From Roseburia sp. 831b (GTDB lineage: Bacteria > Bacillota > Clostridia > Lachnospirales > Lachnospiraceae), in NCBI RefSeq assembly GCF_001940165.2, contig NZ_CP135162.1:2013501-2077500 (forward strand): DNA of 64,000 bases, in the 5' to 3' direction. The notes below the pieces were generated by a model, which had not been told where the DNA came from, did not search any database, and saw only the letters and a program-made list of their open reading frames with translations. Below are positions 33,019 to 42,266 of this stretch, piece by piece; the stretch's first letter is position 1, and each line of letters opens with the position of its first letter. Both the position numbers and the translations under genes were made by a program.

Positions 33019-34092
33019 TTAAAATTCTCCCTGCATATCAATACTTGCAAAATCTTCTAATGGTAATTTCACCGGTGCTCCTGTTTTCTGACTTTTATAT
33101 ATTGCTAAAATCATTTCCAAAGCATTTCTTCCTGCAACTGCATCCACATATGGTTTTCTGTCATTCTTAATTGCATCTATCATATCTGCAAATAAGCTTG
33201 TATGACCATTGCCATATACATTACAGGTTTCCTCTTCTAATCCCTTATTTTTTTCGTCTGCTTCTGATTCATCTGCAAAATCCCATACGTCAATATTATT
33301 TGTTGATTTTCCACCTAGCTTAACGGTTCCTTTTTCTCCAAATAAATATAATGTTTCTTCTAGATTTTTAGGAAATACATTCGTAGTTCCCTCAATTGTT
33401 GCAATTGCGCCATTTTTAAATTTGACAACTGCCATTCCAATATCTTCTGCCTCTAAATAGTCATGAAGCTGCTGTCTGGTAACACCATAAACCTCTTCCA
33501 CTTCATCTCCTAACATCCAGCGTAAAAGGTCAATCCCATGAATGCACTGATTCATTAGTGCTCCACCATCCTGCGCCCATGTACCACGCCATGGGGCCTG
33601 TGTATAGTATTCTTTATTACGATTCCATCTTACATGAATAGAACCATGTGATAATTTTCCAAAACGTCCACTTTCAACTGCCTTTCTCATTTCCTGAACT
33701 GCAATATTAAATCTATTCTGGTGACATGCAGATACCTTAACATGTTTTTCATTTGAACGTCTTATAATTTCATTTGCATCTGCAATACTCATTGCCATTG
33801 GTTTTTCAATAATGACATTAACTCCATGATCAATGCAGTATAAAGCAATTTCTGCATGTAACCCACTCTCTGTCGCAATACTAACCAATTCAAGTTCATT
33901 CTCATCTATCATTTTCTTATAATCAGTATATTTTTTAATACTTTGGTCTTTTTCAAGTCCATGTTTTTCCATTAAGGCAGTAATATGGTCTTGCTTTACA
34001 TCGCACATTGCCACTAATTCTAGTCCATTATTTAATACTGCCTTTATATGATTTGTAGCTATTCTTCCACATCCAATTAATGCATATTTCAT
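33019..34092 (-). CDS. Gfo/Idh/MocA oxidoreductase (WlbA/WbpB-like sugar 3-dehydrogenase)
   Basis: A 357-residue NAD(P)-dependent oxidoreductase: Rossmann motif ALIGCGRIATNH at the N-terminus, EKPMA with Lys97, the His185/Asp188 pair in MNQCIHGIDLLRW, and a C-terminal beta-sheet domain. WlbA/WbpB relatives oxidise C3 of a UDP-uronic acid, giving the ketone that a DegT enzyme then aminates. Next to it are a DegT aminotransferase, an acyltransferase and a UDP-sugar 6-dehydrogenase, which is the whole enzyme set for a 3-acylamino uronic acid. Only 4 nt separate it from the acyltransferase gene. Confidence 0.87.
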   Translation of the reverse strand: MKYALIGCGRIATNHIKAVLNNGLELVAMCDVKQDHITALMEKHGLEKDQSIKKYTDYKKMIDENELELVSIATESGLHAEIALYCIDHGVNVIIEKPMAMSIADANEIIRRSNEKHVKVSACHQNRFNIAVQEMRKAVESGRFGKLSHGSIHVRWNRNKEYYTQAPWRGTWAQDGGALMNQCIHGIDLLRWMLGDEVEEVYGVTRQQLHDYLEAEDIGMAVVKFKNGAIATIEGTTNVFPKNLEETLYLFGEKGTVKLGGKSTNNIDVWDFADESEADEKNKGLEEETCNVYGNGHTSLFADMIDAIKNDRKPYVDAVAGRNALEMILAIYKSQKTGAPVKLPLEDFASIDMQGEF

Positions 34093-34096
34093 CTTA

Positions 34097-34996
34097 TTAT
34101 ATACCTCTTCTACTGTTTTCTTTTATCTGCTCTATAAACTTTCTATGTTCAATCGCAAAATTTCCTGTAACTGTCATATCTTGCTCAACGTCTTTTGTTA
34201 CAACTGCCCCTAAGCTAACTCTGGCATTTTCGCCTATTTTAAGACGGTTAGATACCGTTGCATTTATTCCAACCCATGCGTTATCACCTATTCTGGTATT
34301 ACCTCCAATAACTGCCCCGGCTGCTATTAATACACTATTTCCAATAGACACTCCATGACCAATATGACACATTGCATCTATTCTAGAATTTTCACCTATA
34401 TGTGTAATATCATCTTTCCATATTCCCTGTGCAATATGTGTCCCTGACATAATTTCCACGTTCTTTTCAATCACAGTATTTCCCATATTATCAAGTCCAC
34501 ACATTTCACCATTCCTACTTCTTGCCTCTGAAAAACTTCTTCCTCCAATGACAACATTAGAATGTATTATACATCCATCCTCGATGGTAACATTCTCATT
34601 TACCATAACAAATGGTTCAATCGTAACATTATCCCCTATAATAACATTGTTCTCTGCCACAACAGCCATTGGACTTATTTTACAGTTTTGACCTATATGT
34701 GTCTTCTTGTCCTCTTTCACTCTATTCTGATTCATTTTATGAAACAATTTATGAAAACAAAACTTAGGTTCTTCTGATATAAAAATCCCCCTTATATGTT
34801 CCGGCAATCTATCCTTAAGTTCTTCAGTACAAATAATGCATGTAACATATGGACTTATTTTTTCAACAAATTTAGGATTTTCCATAAAGGTCAAGAAGTC
34901 TTTTTCAACCTCTGCTGTGCAATAGTTCATTTCCTCAAACTCACCATCAGCTATCAGTTTTCCATCAATTTCTTCCACTATTTTTGAAAGTTTCAT
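34097..34996 (-). CDS. LpxD-like hexapeptide-repeat N-acyltransferase
   Basis: A 299-residue protein. Residues 1-100 resemble the uridine-binding N-terminal domain of LpxD (FLTFMENPKFVEKI). From about 100 on, [LIV]-G-x4 hexapeptide repeats form a left-handed beta-helix (IGQNCKISPMAVV, IGHGVSIGNSVLIAAGAVIG, VSLGAVV), with a candidate catalytic His in MCHIGHGVS. LpxD acylates UDP-3-acyl-glucosamine in lipid A synthesis, which Gram-positives lack; here it is more likely the N-acyl- or N-acetyltransferase for the 3-amino sugar made by the neighbours, like WlbB/WbpD but longer. The acyl donor is unknown. Confidence 0.82.
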   Translation of the reverse strand: MKLSKIVEEIDGKLIADGEFEEMNYCTAEVEKDFLTFMENPKFVEKISPYVTCIICTEELKDRLPEHIRGIFISEEPKFCFHKLFHKMNQNRVKEDKKTHIGQNCKISPMAVVAENNVIIGDNVTIEPFVMVNENVTIEDGCIIHSNVVIGGRSFSEARSRNGEMCGLDNMGNTVIEKNVEIMSGTHIAQGIWKDDITHIGENSRIDAMCHIGHGVSIGNSVLIAAGAVIGGNTRIGDNAWVGINATVSNRLKIGENARVSLGAVVTKDVEQDMTVTGNFAIEHRKFIEQIKENSRRGI

Positions 34997-35005
34997 AACC
35001 TATTT

Positions 35006-36181
35006 TCACCCTTCAAAATTATTAATTACGTCAATAACTTTCTTTCTTTCTTCCTCTGTTAATTCAGCAAACATCGGTATTGCAAGACTATGTGCTGCCA
35101 AATATTCTGCATTAGGCATATCACCTGCTTTATATCCTAAATCCTCAAATACTCTCTGCAAATGAAGTGGCACTGGAAAATATACTCCAGTTGCAATCCC
35201 TGCTTCCTTCATTGCATCTCGCAACTCATCTCTTTTTTCTGTCACAATTACATATACATAATAAATGTGTAGATTTTCGTTTTTGCAAACCGGTTTCAAA
35301 ATTACAGGGTTATTAATTTTCTCATTATATTCCTCTGCATACTTTCTTCTCGTCTCATTCCACTCTTCCAAATGAGGTAGTTTTACCCGAAGCAGCGCAG
35401 CCTGTAACGCATCCAAACGAGAATTATGGCCTAATACAAAATTATAGTATTTTGGTAAATTTCCGTTAAAATCAACTTTTTCCTCCGAAACCTCAATATT
35501 TTTTCTTTTACCATATGTAAATAAACCATTTAATCCACTTCCATGAACTCTCAATGCCAAACACTGCTTGTAAATTTCTTCATTGTCTGTCGTAATGATT
35601 CCACCATCTCCAGCACAGCCAAGATTTTTTGTAGGGAAAAAAGAAAAACATCCTACATCTCCGAGCGAGCCCGCTTTTTTCCCATTGTATTCTGCACCTG
35701 CTGCCTGTGCTGCATCTTCAATCACCATTAAATTGTGTTTCTTAGCGATTTCTCTTACCTTATCCATATTTGCACACTGTCCATACAAATGAATCGGAAT
35801 AATCGCTTTTGTCTTATCTGTAATTTTCTCTTCAATTGCATCTACATCAATCAGATAGGTGTCTTTTGTACAATCTACAAATACTGGCTTTGCCCCAACA
35901 ACTCCTACCGCTTCTGCCGTGGCAAAGAAACTCATCGCACATGTAATAACCTCATCACCAGCTTTTACTCCACAGGCCTGTAACGCAATCACAAGTGCAT
36001 CTGTTCCATTGCCAACTCCTACCGCATATTTTACACCACAATATGCTGCAAATTCTTTTTCAAACTCTGTTACTTCCTCTCCTAATATATAATTACCCGA
36101 GTGAAGTACTTTTAAAGCTGCCGCATCCAGCTTCTCCTGTAAATTTGCATATTGTCTGTCTAAATTCATCAAAGGTATCAT
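35006..36181 (-). CDS. DegT/DnrJ/EryC1 sugar aminotransferase (3-keto-sugar type)
   Basis: A 391-residue PLP aminotransferase. PLP lysine is Lys185 in FFPTKNLGCAGDGG, a signature shared by WlbC, FdtB and QdtB enzymes that aminate C3; VIEDAAQAAGAEYNGKKAGS precedes it. Together with the Gfo/Idh/MocA oxidoreductase and LpxD-like acyltransferase it should produce a 3-amino and then 3-acylamino nucleotide sugar. Genes are spaced 9 nt (to the acyltransferase) and 11 nt (from Ugd), consistent with one operon. The exact substrate is inferred from context. Confidence 0.87.
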   Translation of the reverse strand: MIPLMNLDRQYANLQEKLDAAALKVLHSGNYILGEEVTEFEKEFAAYCGVKYAVGVGNGTDALVIALQACGVKAGDEVITCAMSFFATAEAVGVVGAKPVFVDCTKDTYLIDVDAIEEKITDKTKAIIPIHLYGQCANMDKVREIAKKHNLMVIEDAAQAAGAEYNGKKAGSLGDVGCFSFFPTKNLGCAGDGGIITTDNEEIYKQCLALRVHGSGLNGLFTYGKRKNIEVSEEKVDFNGNLPKYYNFVLGHNSRLDALQAALLRVKLPHLEEWNETRRKYAEEYNEKINNPVILKPVCKNENLHIYYVYVIVTEKRDELRDAMKEAGIATGVYFPVPLHLQRVFEDLGYKAGDMPNAEYLAAHSLAIPMFAELTEEERKKVIDVINNFEG

Positions 36182-36192
36182 TTTTCTTCCTC

Positions 36193-37407
36193 CTAATTCG
36201 CACCGTAAATATCTCTTGTATATACTTTTTCTTCTACTTGTTCTAATTTTTCATCCATACGATTCGCAATAATGCAATCACACTTATCGCAAAATTCCAC
36301 AAAATCCTGCACAACAGGAACTCCATCGAAATCCGCCTTCTTTAACGTTGGTTCGTAAATTACAACTTCCACACCATGATTTAAGAGATTTTCCATAACC
36401 CCTTGTACAGCCGATTCTCTAAAGTTGTCGGAGTTTGCTTTCATAATCAATCGATATATTCCAATTACTACATCTTTTTTTTCTGGATAACCAGCTTTTT
36501 TCAGAACCTGTTCTGTTACAAATGCCTTTCGTGTCTGATTAGCATTTACAATAGCCTTGATTATATCATTTGGTACATCCTCAAAATTTGCAAGCATCTG
36601 CTTTGTATCCTTTGGTAAACAATAACCACCATATCCAAAAGATGGATTATTATAATGTTTTCCAATTCGAGGATCAAGGCTCATTCCCTCAATAATCTGT
36701 TTTGCATTTAATCCTTTGCTCTCGGCATATGTATCAAGCTCATTAAAGAAAGAAACTCGCATAGCAAGATATGTGTTAGCAAACAACTTCACAGCCTCTG
36801 CCTCCGTTGTATGTGTGTACAATACTTCAACATCTTGTTTAATTGCGCCCTGTTTCAATAAACTTGCAAACAATTCTGCCTTCTCCTGAAGTGCTTTCTC
36901 TCCTTCTGGTACTCCAATTACGATTCTACTTGGATACAAGTTGTCATATAATGCTTTTCCTTCTCTTAAAAACTCCGGCGAGAATATGATATTAGAATAA
37001 TTTAGTCTTTCACACACCATTTTTGTATATCCAACCGGAATTGTAGATTTAATTACAATAGTTGCCTTTGGATTCACCCTTTTTACTATATTGATTACAC
37101 TCTCAACAGATGAAGTGTCAAAATAGTTTCTCTTTACATCATAATTTGTTGGTGTAGCAATGACTACAAATTCTGCTTTTGCATAAGCTGCCTCAGCGTC
37201 TAACGTTGCTGTTAAATCAAGTTTCTTTTCCTTAAGATACTCTTCAATCTCTTTGTCCACGATAGGTGACTTTTTTTCATTTATCATTTGCACTTTATCT
37301 GCAATGACATCAACCGCATACACCTCATTATGCTGTGCCAGCAAAATAGAATTTGATAACCCTACGTATCCAGTCCCTGCAACTGCAATTATATGTTTTT
37401 TGCTCAT
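36193..37407 (-). CDS. ugd: UDP-glucose 6-dehydrogenase
   Basis: A 404-residue enzyme with the NAD motif GTGYVG (11-16), the catalytic Cys263 in [40 protein letters not shown] and [10 protein letters not shown]. These are the marks of the short Ugd class like that of E. coli, rather than the WbpA/WbpO class acting on UDP-GlcNAc/GalNAc. It oxidises UDP-glucose to UDP-glucuronic acid using two NAD+. It sits directly before the three genes for 3-acylamino sugar synthesis, so UDP-GlcA may be both a polymer sugar and the starting point of that branch. Confidence 0.93.
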   Translation of the reverse strand: MSKKHIIAVAGTGYVGLSNSILLAQHNEVYAVDVIADKVQMINEKKSPIVDKEIEEYLKEKKLDLTATLDAEAAYAKAEFVVIATPTNYDVKRNYFDTSSVESVINIVKRVNPKATIVIKSTIPVGYTKMVCERLNYSNIIFSPEFLREGKALYDNLYPSRIVIGVPEGEKALQEKAELFASLLKQGAIKQDVEVLYTHTTEAEAVKLFANTYLAMRVSFFNELDTYAESKGLNAKQIIEGMSLDPRIGKHYNNPSFGYGGYCLPKDTKQMLANFEDVPNDIIKAIVNANQTRKAFVTEQVLKKAGYPEKKDVVIGIYRLIMKANSDNFRESAVQGVMENLLNHGVEVVIYEPTLKKADFDGVPVVQDFVEFCDKCDCIIANRMDEKLEQVEEKVYTRDIYGAN

Positions 37408-37422
37408 ATCTCTTCTCCTCTT

Positions 37423-38691
37423 CTACTTACCCTTTTTTTCTGTCAAAATAACTATAATCTGTATTAGTTTATCTGTCAGTACACTAAAATCAAATTGTTT
37501 TGCCGTTTTTCTTGCATTATCTCCATATTTTTTTCTGGCATCTTCTGACATTCGGCAAATATCAGTCATATCCTTTGCAAAATCTTTTGGTGTACGACCT
37601 GATGCTTCAATTCCGCACTGCTCGTTTTTTATGATACTATATCCAACATGCACTGTTGAATATATTGGCCGTCCCGCAGCCAGATATTCGAACATTTTAT
37701 TATAGCTACAACCATATTTCAATGTATCCATATCATTCCAATGAATAATGTTAACATCACTTTTCTGTAAAATCCCCGGAACTTGGCTTTTTTTCACAAC
37801 ACCCTTATATTTTACATTTGTAATTTTTTCAGATTCAATCCGTTTTTGTATTGATTCCACATAATCCCCTGCACCCCATAACAAAATCTGAATATTTTTA
37901 TCTTGGAGTTCCTTTGCAGCATCTAATAATGTGTCAATTTGATTTGTTCTGCGGATTGAACCTGTATAGACAAAATTAAACTTCTCTACATTATCCAAAT
38001 CTCCATCTGTAAATGGATATTTTTTAGCATTTTCCTCAAATGCACTTACGTCTACACCATTGTTAATGTAATAAATTTTATTAAGATCTATATTTCCACC
38101 ATTTTGCACATCCCATTTGTGATCACGGATATATTGCTTTCCACCTTCCATTGTAAAAACAACCGCATCTGCTTTTGTATAAATCCACTTTTCTAATTTG
38201 TATAATACCTTTGACACTAGATGTTGTTCTGTCAGTGCTCCCATATCTATCAGCTCTTTTGGCCACAAATCCCTAATTTCAGCTATGCAAGGACATTTCA
38301 TTTTTTTCCCAAGCTGGATTCCTGCCACACTGGTAAGCGGATGAACACTTGAAGCCAATATTATGTCTGGATTTCCTTTCTCTTTTGCATATTGTACTGC
38401 AACTTTTTTTGCATTTCTGTAAAAACTCAATATATTCTTTATTCTGCTTATTCCATTTCCAACATAGGGACTTGTTTTTACTATAACAAATGTAATGCCA
38501 TCCTGTTCCTGAATTCCATATCTATCCTTTATCTCTATGGATTTTTCTGAATTATGTACCACATCCGCACAAAAAATAATTGGATGATAGCCCTTTTTTA
38601 ACAGCTCTTTTGCCATCCAATAATGGCGTCCGCCTTTTTGTTCCAACATGGTTGCTGCATAATGATTTAATATCCAAACCTTTTTTTTCAT
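37423..38691 (-). CDS. GT4 family glycosyltransferase (WbuB-like)
   Basis: A 422-residue GT-B enzyme. The N-terminal GGRHYWMAKELLKKGY, the EIRDLWPKELIDMGAL motif and the donor site KMFEYLAAGRPIYS (Glu in the GT4 retaining motif) match the WbuB/amino-sugar transferase branch. These enzymes often use UDP-acylamino sugars as donors, which fits the locus. GGAG lies 8 nt before the ATG. It is followed 15 nt later by ugd. Confidence 0.85.
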   Translation of the reverse strand: MKKKVWILNHYAATMLEQKGGRHYWMAKELLKKGYHPIIFCADVVHNSEKSIEIKDRYGIQEQDGITFVIVKTSPYVGNGISRIKNILSFYRNAKKVAVQYAKEKGNPDIILASSVHPLTSVAGIQLGKKMKCPCIAEIRDLWPKELIDMGALTEQHLVSKVLYKLEKWIYTKADAVVFTMEGGKQYIRDHKWDVQNGGNIDLNKIYYINNGVDVSAFEENAKKYPFTDGDLDNVEKFNFVYTGSIRRTNQIDTLLDAAKELQDKNIQILLWGAGDYVESIQKRIESEKITNVKYKGVVKKSQVPGILQKSDVNIIHWNDMDTLKYGCSYNKMFEYLAAGRPIYSTVHVGYSIIKNEQCGIEASGRTPKDFAKDMTDICRMSEDARKKYGDNARKTAKQFDFSVLTDKLIQIIVILTEKKGK

Positions 38692-38737
38692 TCTCTATTC
38701 TCCAAATATTCTTTTTCTTAACATTCTCTGAAATCAG

Positions 38738-39256
38738 CTATTTTAATTCTGATGCTAAATAGCATAATAATTGCTCATAGTTTTCCATCATGAAAATCGG
38801 GTTGCGATTTCTTATCGTAACAGAATCCATATACACTTTTTTCCCTTCATCATCGAATGGAAATTTAGATACTGTATAAGCATACGCTTTTGATATCTCA
38901 TCATTTTCTGTGCAAAACGCCCAATAGCCCATCAAAAATTCAGAGGATTGCTGATACGGTCCGTACCCAATTTGATCTGTGTGATATTCATAACGATAAA
39001 ATCCATTTCTTCCATCCATATAATTGGTCAATCTATAATACGGACATTCATCTGTTGGTTTTTTCAACACCTTATCTATGAATGTTTTCGATATACCATT
39101 TGATAATTTTTCATAACAGGATATTTTTTCCTTTTTTATGTGATTAAAATCTGACAGTAGAACATTAACTTTATACTGTTTTTCTAGCAGTTCCATGATT
39201 GGTTCTAATCGCTTTTCAAACCAATCAAAACAACTAATCAATATTGCTTTTTTCAT
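38738..39256 (-). CDS. Unrecognised 172-residue protein with glycosyltransferase-like N-terminus
   Basis: The start is ATG 39256, 6 nt after AAAGGAG. The first about 45 residues (MKKAILISCFDWFEKRLEPI and on to VNVLLSDFNHIKKE) look like the first strand-helix-strand of a GT-B glycosyltransferase. The remaining 125 residues (GFYRYEYHTDQIGYGPYQQS and on) do not continue that fold in any way I recognise. It could be a cut-down glycosyltransferase joined to another sequence, or a genuine small family. It is in the operon between the ATP-grasp and GT4 genes, with 46 nt after it. No function is proposed. Confidence 0.6.
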   Translation of the reverse strand: MKKAILISCFDWFEKRLEPIMELLEKQYKVNVLLSDFNHIKKEKISCYEKLSNGISKTFIDKVLKKPTDECPYYRLTNYMDGRNGFYRYEYHTDQIGYGPYQQSSEFLMGYWAFCTENDEISKAYAYTVSKFPFDDEGKKVYMDSVTIRNRNPIFMMENYEQLLCYLASELK

Positions 39257-39424
39257 CACAGACTCCTTTCGTTTATAAGGAAAAAAGCATACTATTTCCA
39301 CCAATTCTCAGACTTCCAGTACTTAAGTTTAAACTAGAAATTTTCTTCTATCTCCAAAATCTAAAAGAAACAGTTTTTTCTGATTCTTATAAAAAATCCA
39401 GCTTAATACTTTATCAACTGTCTT

Positions 39425-40399
39425 TTATATACTATCTATTTTTTGAATTACAACGCTATCGTACATCATCATTACTACATTATCATCATAGTTTCCAAAA
39501 CATGGTTGATTTTCTATTCCATTAACATTATTGTTAATCAGCTTTACAAAATCAACTCCAGCACCATATGCATGTAAATATCCCCCTCCAAAACGAGGAT
39601 TGATTTCTGAAAGATAATATTCTCCGTTTCGATACCATAAATCCATATCCATAGGACCGTTAAATTGAAAATGTTTTAGTGCTTCAACAACAAAATCATT
39701 TAACTTTTCATCTTTAAATGATATGGTTTTACTTGCACCACCGATTTTAGTTTCCAATTTTCTTTTACTAAATAACGAAACTACTTTTTTGCTGATAGTA
39801 TCGACATAAATATCCGCATCTATGTCCAATGCATCGCCCATAAATTCCTGAATAATTAAAGTTGGATCTGCATTAAATGCTTTCTCTAGATTATTCATAT
39901 CTGATATCTTACGAGCGCCCACTGAACCGCTTCCTCTTCTTGGTTTAACAAATACCGGAAACTCAATTTTGTTTTCCGTCAACCCTTTTTTAAATGATCC
40001 GATATCCCCATAGGTTAATACAGTTTTTATTTTCTGATTCTGTAAGTATCGAAACATTTCAAATTTATCAAAGCATATTTCTGCTGTTTCTTTATAAGGA
40101 GCCAATACTTCTACGCCTATGGCTTCAAATTCACTTCTATGTTCTGCAAGTAGCATAATTTCTGGATCAATCAATGTAGTAACCATTTGTATTTCTTCTT
40201 TTTTACAAATTTCAAGAATTGTTGGAATATATATATCATCCGTTATTTTGGGAACAATATAAAATTTATCTGCCATATATATAGCTGGTGCAATTACACT
40301 CATATCAGTTGCAATTATTTTTGAATTTTCTGACATACTATTTTTAAAATCTTTCAATAATTCTCCACGTCTACCTACACTACACATTAAAATATTCAT
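39425..40399 (-). CDS. ATP-grasp carboxylate-amine ligase
   Basis: A 324-residue stand-alone ATP-grasp enzyme: N-terminal Rossmann-like part (MNILMCSVGRRGELLKDF), the ATP clamp VFVKPRRGSGSVGAR, IIQEFMGDALDIDADIYVD, and the metal/phosphate site YYLSEINPRFGGGYLHAYGAG. It resembles the carbamoyl-phosphate-synthase-like ATP-grasp group in glycan and natural-product loci. It directly follows a PLP amino acid decarboxylase-like gene (6 nt gap), so it may join the amine made there, or an amino acid, to a sugar carboxylate such as glucuronic acid. The substrate pair is inference. Confidence 0.87.
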   Translation of the reverse strand: MNILMCSVGRRGELLKDFKNSMSENSKIIATDMSVIAPAIYMADKFYIVPKITDDIYIPTILEICKKEEIQMVTTLIDPEIMLLAEHRSEFEAIGVEVLAPYKETAEICFDKFEMFRYLQNQKIKTVLTYGDIGSFKKGLTENKIEFPVFVKPRRGSGSVGARKISDMNNLEKAFNADPTLIIQEFMGDALDIDADIYVDTISKKVVSLFSKRKLETKIGGASKTISFKDEKLNDFVVEALKHFQFNGPMDMDLWYRNGEYYLSEINPRFGGGYLHAYGAGVDFVKLINNNVNGIENQPCFGNYDDNVVMMMYDSVVIQKIDSI

Positions 40400-40405
40400 C
40401 TTAAA

Positions 40406-41578
40406 TCATCTCCTTGTATTACTATGAATGTTATAATAATCATCTACAGTTACTTGTTTTCTCACACATTCAACTTTTTTAGAATCAGATACGTAAACAT
40501 CAGGATAATAACGAATAAACATTCCTCCAAATGTCATCGTATAAGCTCCTACTCTGTGATAAATTATTTTATCACCTATTGATAATTCCTTCTCATTCTC
40601 AATTACCATTAAGCGATCATGATCCATACAAGTATATCCGCATATTATTTGCCTATTATTTATTGTTTCCCTTTGAGTTTCTAATGAGTACATATATCCC
40701 TTTTTAATCCATAATGGATCTATATGTATCCTACTTCCATCTGTAGTAACAATTCTCGCATTTGCCGTATTTTTAACATCTATTACGGATGTAACTAAGT
40801 CTACTACTGAACCAATAATTGCTGATCCCGGTTCAACATATAACTTTGTTTTCCTTACATCAACTATAGGCTCAAATATTTGTTTAATAGCATTAATGTA
40901 TTCAGCCTGAGTTGTTTTTCCTGGTACACCTCCAAAGAATCCTCCTCCCATATCAATGTATGAAATATTTAATTTATATTTTTTTATAACATTCACGGCA
41001 TATTTCGCTAACGATATGTATACATCTTTACTTCTAGTTATACTGTTACAATGTAGATGTAATCCTACTGAATCACTTTTAGTTTGTACTATTTTTATAG
41101 CCCGCTCTAATTCTTCGTTATCATCAGAAAAGCCAAATCTGAAACCATCCTCGACATATTCAATATCTTTTTTATCAAATATCTTTGGATTTGGGTTTAC
41201 TCTAATTCCAATGTTACTTTCCGAAGTTTTATTAATTTCATTAATTAATTTTAAATCATTTTTAGAATCAATATTTACAATAGCACCTTTTTCCAATGCC
41301 TGTATAAATAAATCATTCCCTTTAATAGGTCCGTTATAAATGATTTGATCATCACTAAAACCACATTTTAGAGCCAGACGATATTCTTCGTCAGAAACCA
41401 CTTCAGCATATACATTTTTTGAATGTAAATATTCTATCAACCACGGTAATGAATTAGTTTTAACGGAATAAGCGAGCTGAGAATTTGGCCATATAGCATT
41501 TAAAGCTTGCTCAAAATCATTAATATTTTTATCTAATTTCTCCTTATCTATCCTAAAATAAGGTGTTTTAAGCTCCAT
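40406..41578 (-). CDS. PLP-dependent decarboxylase, alanine-racemase fold (Orn/DAP decarboxylase family)
   Basis: A 390-residue enzyme of the type III PLP fold: PLP Lys40 in LAYSVKTNS, phosphate-binding YIDMGGGFFGG, the EPGSAIIG motif, and the C-terminal beta domain with GYTCMDHD and YHRVGAYTMTFGG, matching ornithine/diaminopimelate decarboxylases. In a polysaccharide operon it likely makes an amine or decarboxylated amino acid for attachment rather than serving lysine or polyamine supply. ATG 41578 lies 8 nt after AGGAGG, whose bases overlap the stop of the priming transferase gene. It is paired with an ATP-grasp ligase gene immediately downstream. Confidence 0.86.
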   Translation of the reverse strand: MELKTPYFRIDKEKLDKNINDFEQALNAIWPNSQLAYSVKTNSLPWLIEYLHSKNVYAEVVSDEEYRLALKCGFSDDQIIYNGPIKGNDLFIQALEKGAIVNIDSKNDLKLINEINKTSESNIGIRVNPNPKIFDKKDIEYVEDGFRFGFSDDNEELERAIKIVQTKSDSVGLHLHCNSITRSKDVYISLAKYAVNVIKKYKLNISYIDMGGGFFGGVPGKTTQAEYINAIKQIFEPIVDVRKTKLYVEPGSAIIGSVVDLVTSVIDVKNTANARIVTTDGSRIHIDPLWIKKGYMYSLETQRETINNRQIICGYTCMDHDRLMVIENEKELSIGDKIIYHRVGAYTMTFGGMFIRYYPDVYVSDSKKVECVRKQVTVDDYYNIHSNTRR

Positions 41579-41591
41579 ATAACGTACCTCC

Positions 41592-42242
41592 TTAGTTTGT
41601 CCCATCAAAATCTTCCATTGTTTCAGAAGTGTCTGAACTAATACCTTCTCTTTTCACCACAGTTCGTATAGTCTGGAATATAATTTTCCAGTCACCCAGA
41701 AAGGAAATATGATCAACATAATATACATCTTTATCAAATTTATCTTCCCAAGTAATTGAATTTCTGCCATGTACTTGTGCATATCCGGTAAACCCAGGTC
41801 TCACCTCATGCCGTCTTGCTTGATGTTCATTGTATAATCCCAAATATTTAACTAATAATGGTCTTGGTCCAACAACAGCCATATCTCCTTTTATAATGTT
41901 TATTAATTCTAATAGTTCATCAAGACTTGTAGAGCGCAACATCTTACCAAATCTTGTTAATCTTTGATCATCTGGTAATAGATTTCCACCTTTATCTTTT
42001 TTATCAGTCATTGTTCTAAATTTATACAAAACAAATATTTTTCCATTAAGTCCTGGTCTTTCCTGTTTAAAAATAACAGGAGAACCCAGCTTAATTCTAA
42101 CTAAAACAGCTGTTATTAAAATCACTGGTGATAATATGATTAATGCCAGCAAAGCACATATAAAATCTTGTGGGCGCTTTATATATTTTTCATAAATACC
42201 TTGCTTATGTTTTCTTTTATCCTGCTTTTTCTTATCATTCAT
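41592..42242 (-). CDS. PglC-like monotopic phosphoglycosyl transferase (priming enzyme)
   Basis: A 216-residue bacterial sugar transferase: short basic N-terminus, one re-entrant hydrophobic helix ([20 protein letters not shown]), the KFRTM motif, the catalytic Asp-Glu pair in [25 protein letters not shown] and [14 protein letters not shown]. It is the compact PglC form without the extra N-terminal helices of WcaJ. It loads a sugar phosphate onto undecaprenyl phosphate and starts the repeat unit. Upstream dehydratase and 4-aminotransferase genes suggest a UDP-4-amino-6-deoxy-HexNAc substrate. Start is ATG 42242, 6 nt after AGGAAG. Confidence 0.92.
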   Translation of the reverse strand: MNDKKKQDKRKHKQGIYEKYIKRPQDFICALLALIILSPVILITAVLVRIKLGSPVIFKQERPGLNGKIFVLYKFRTMTDKKDKGGNLLPDDQRLTRFGKMLRSTSLDELLELINIIKGDMAVVGPRPLLVKYLGLYNEHQARRHEVRPGFTGYAQVHGRNSITWEDKFDKDVYYVDHISFLGDWKIIFQTIRTVVKREGISSDTSETMEDFDGTN

Positions 42243-42266
42243 ATCCAACTTCCTACCATTAATTGT

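Noticed and set aside
33209..36246. Plus-strand frames opposite the amino-sugar genes
   Set aside because: Shadows of well-conserved minus-strand enzymes, with no start signals of their own.
36193..37407. WbpA-type UDP-GlcNAc 6-dehydrogenase, suggested by the neighbouring WbpB/D/E-like genes
   Set aside because: The active-site region [14 protein letters not shown] and other segments match the Ugd (UDP-glucose) class.
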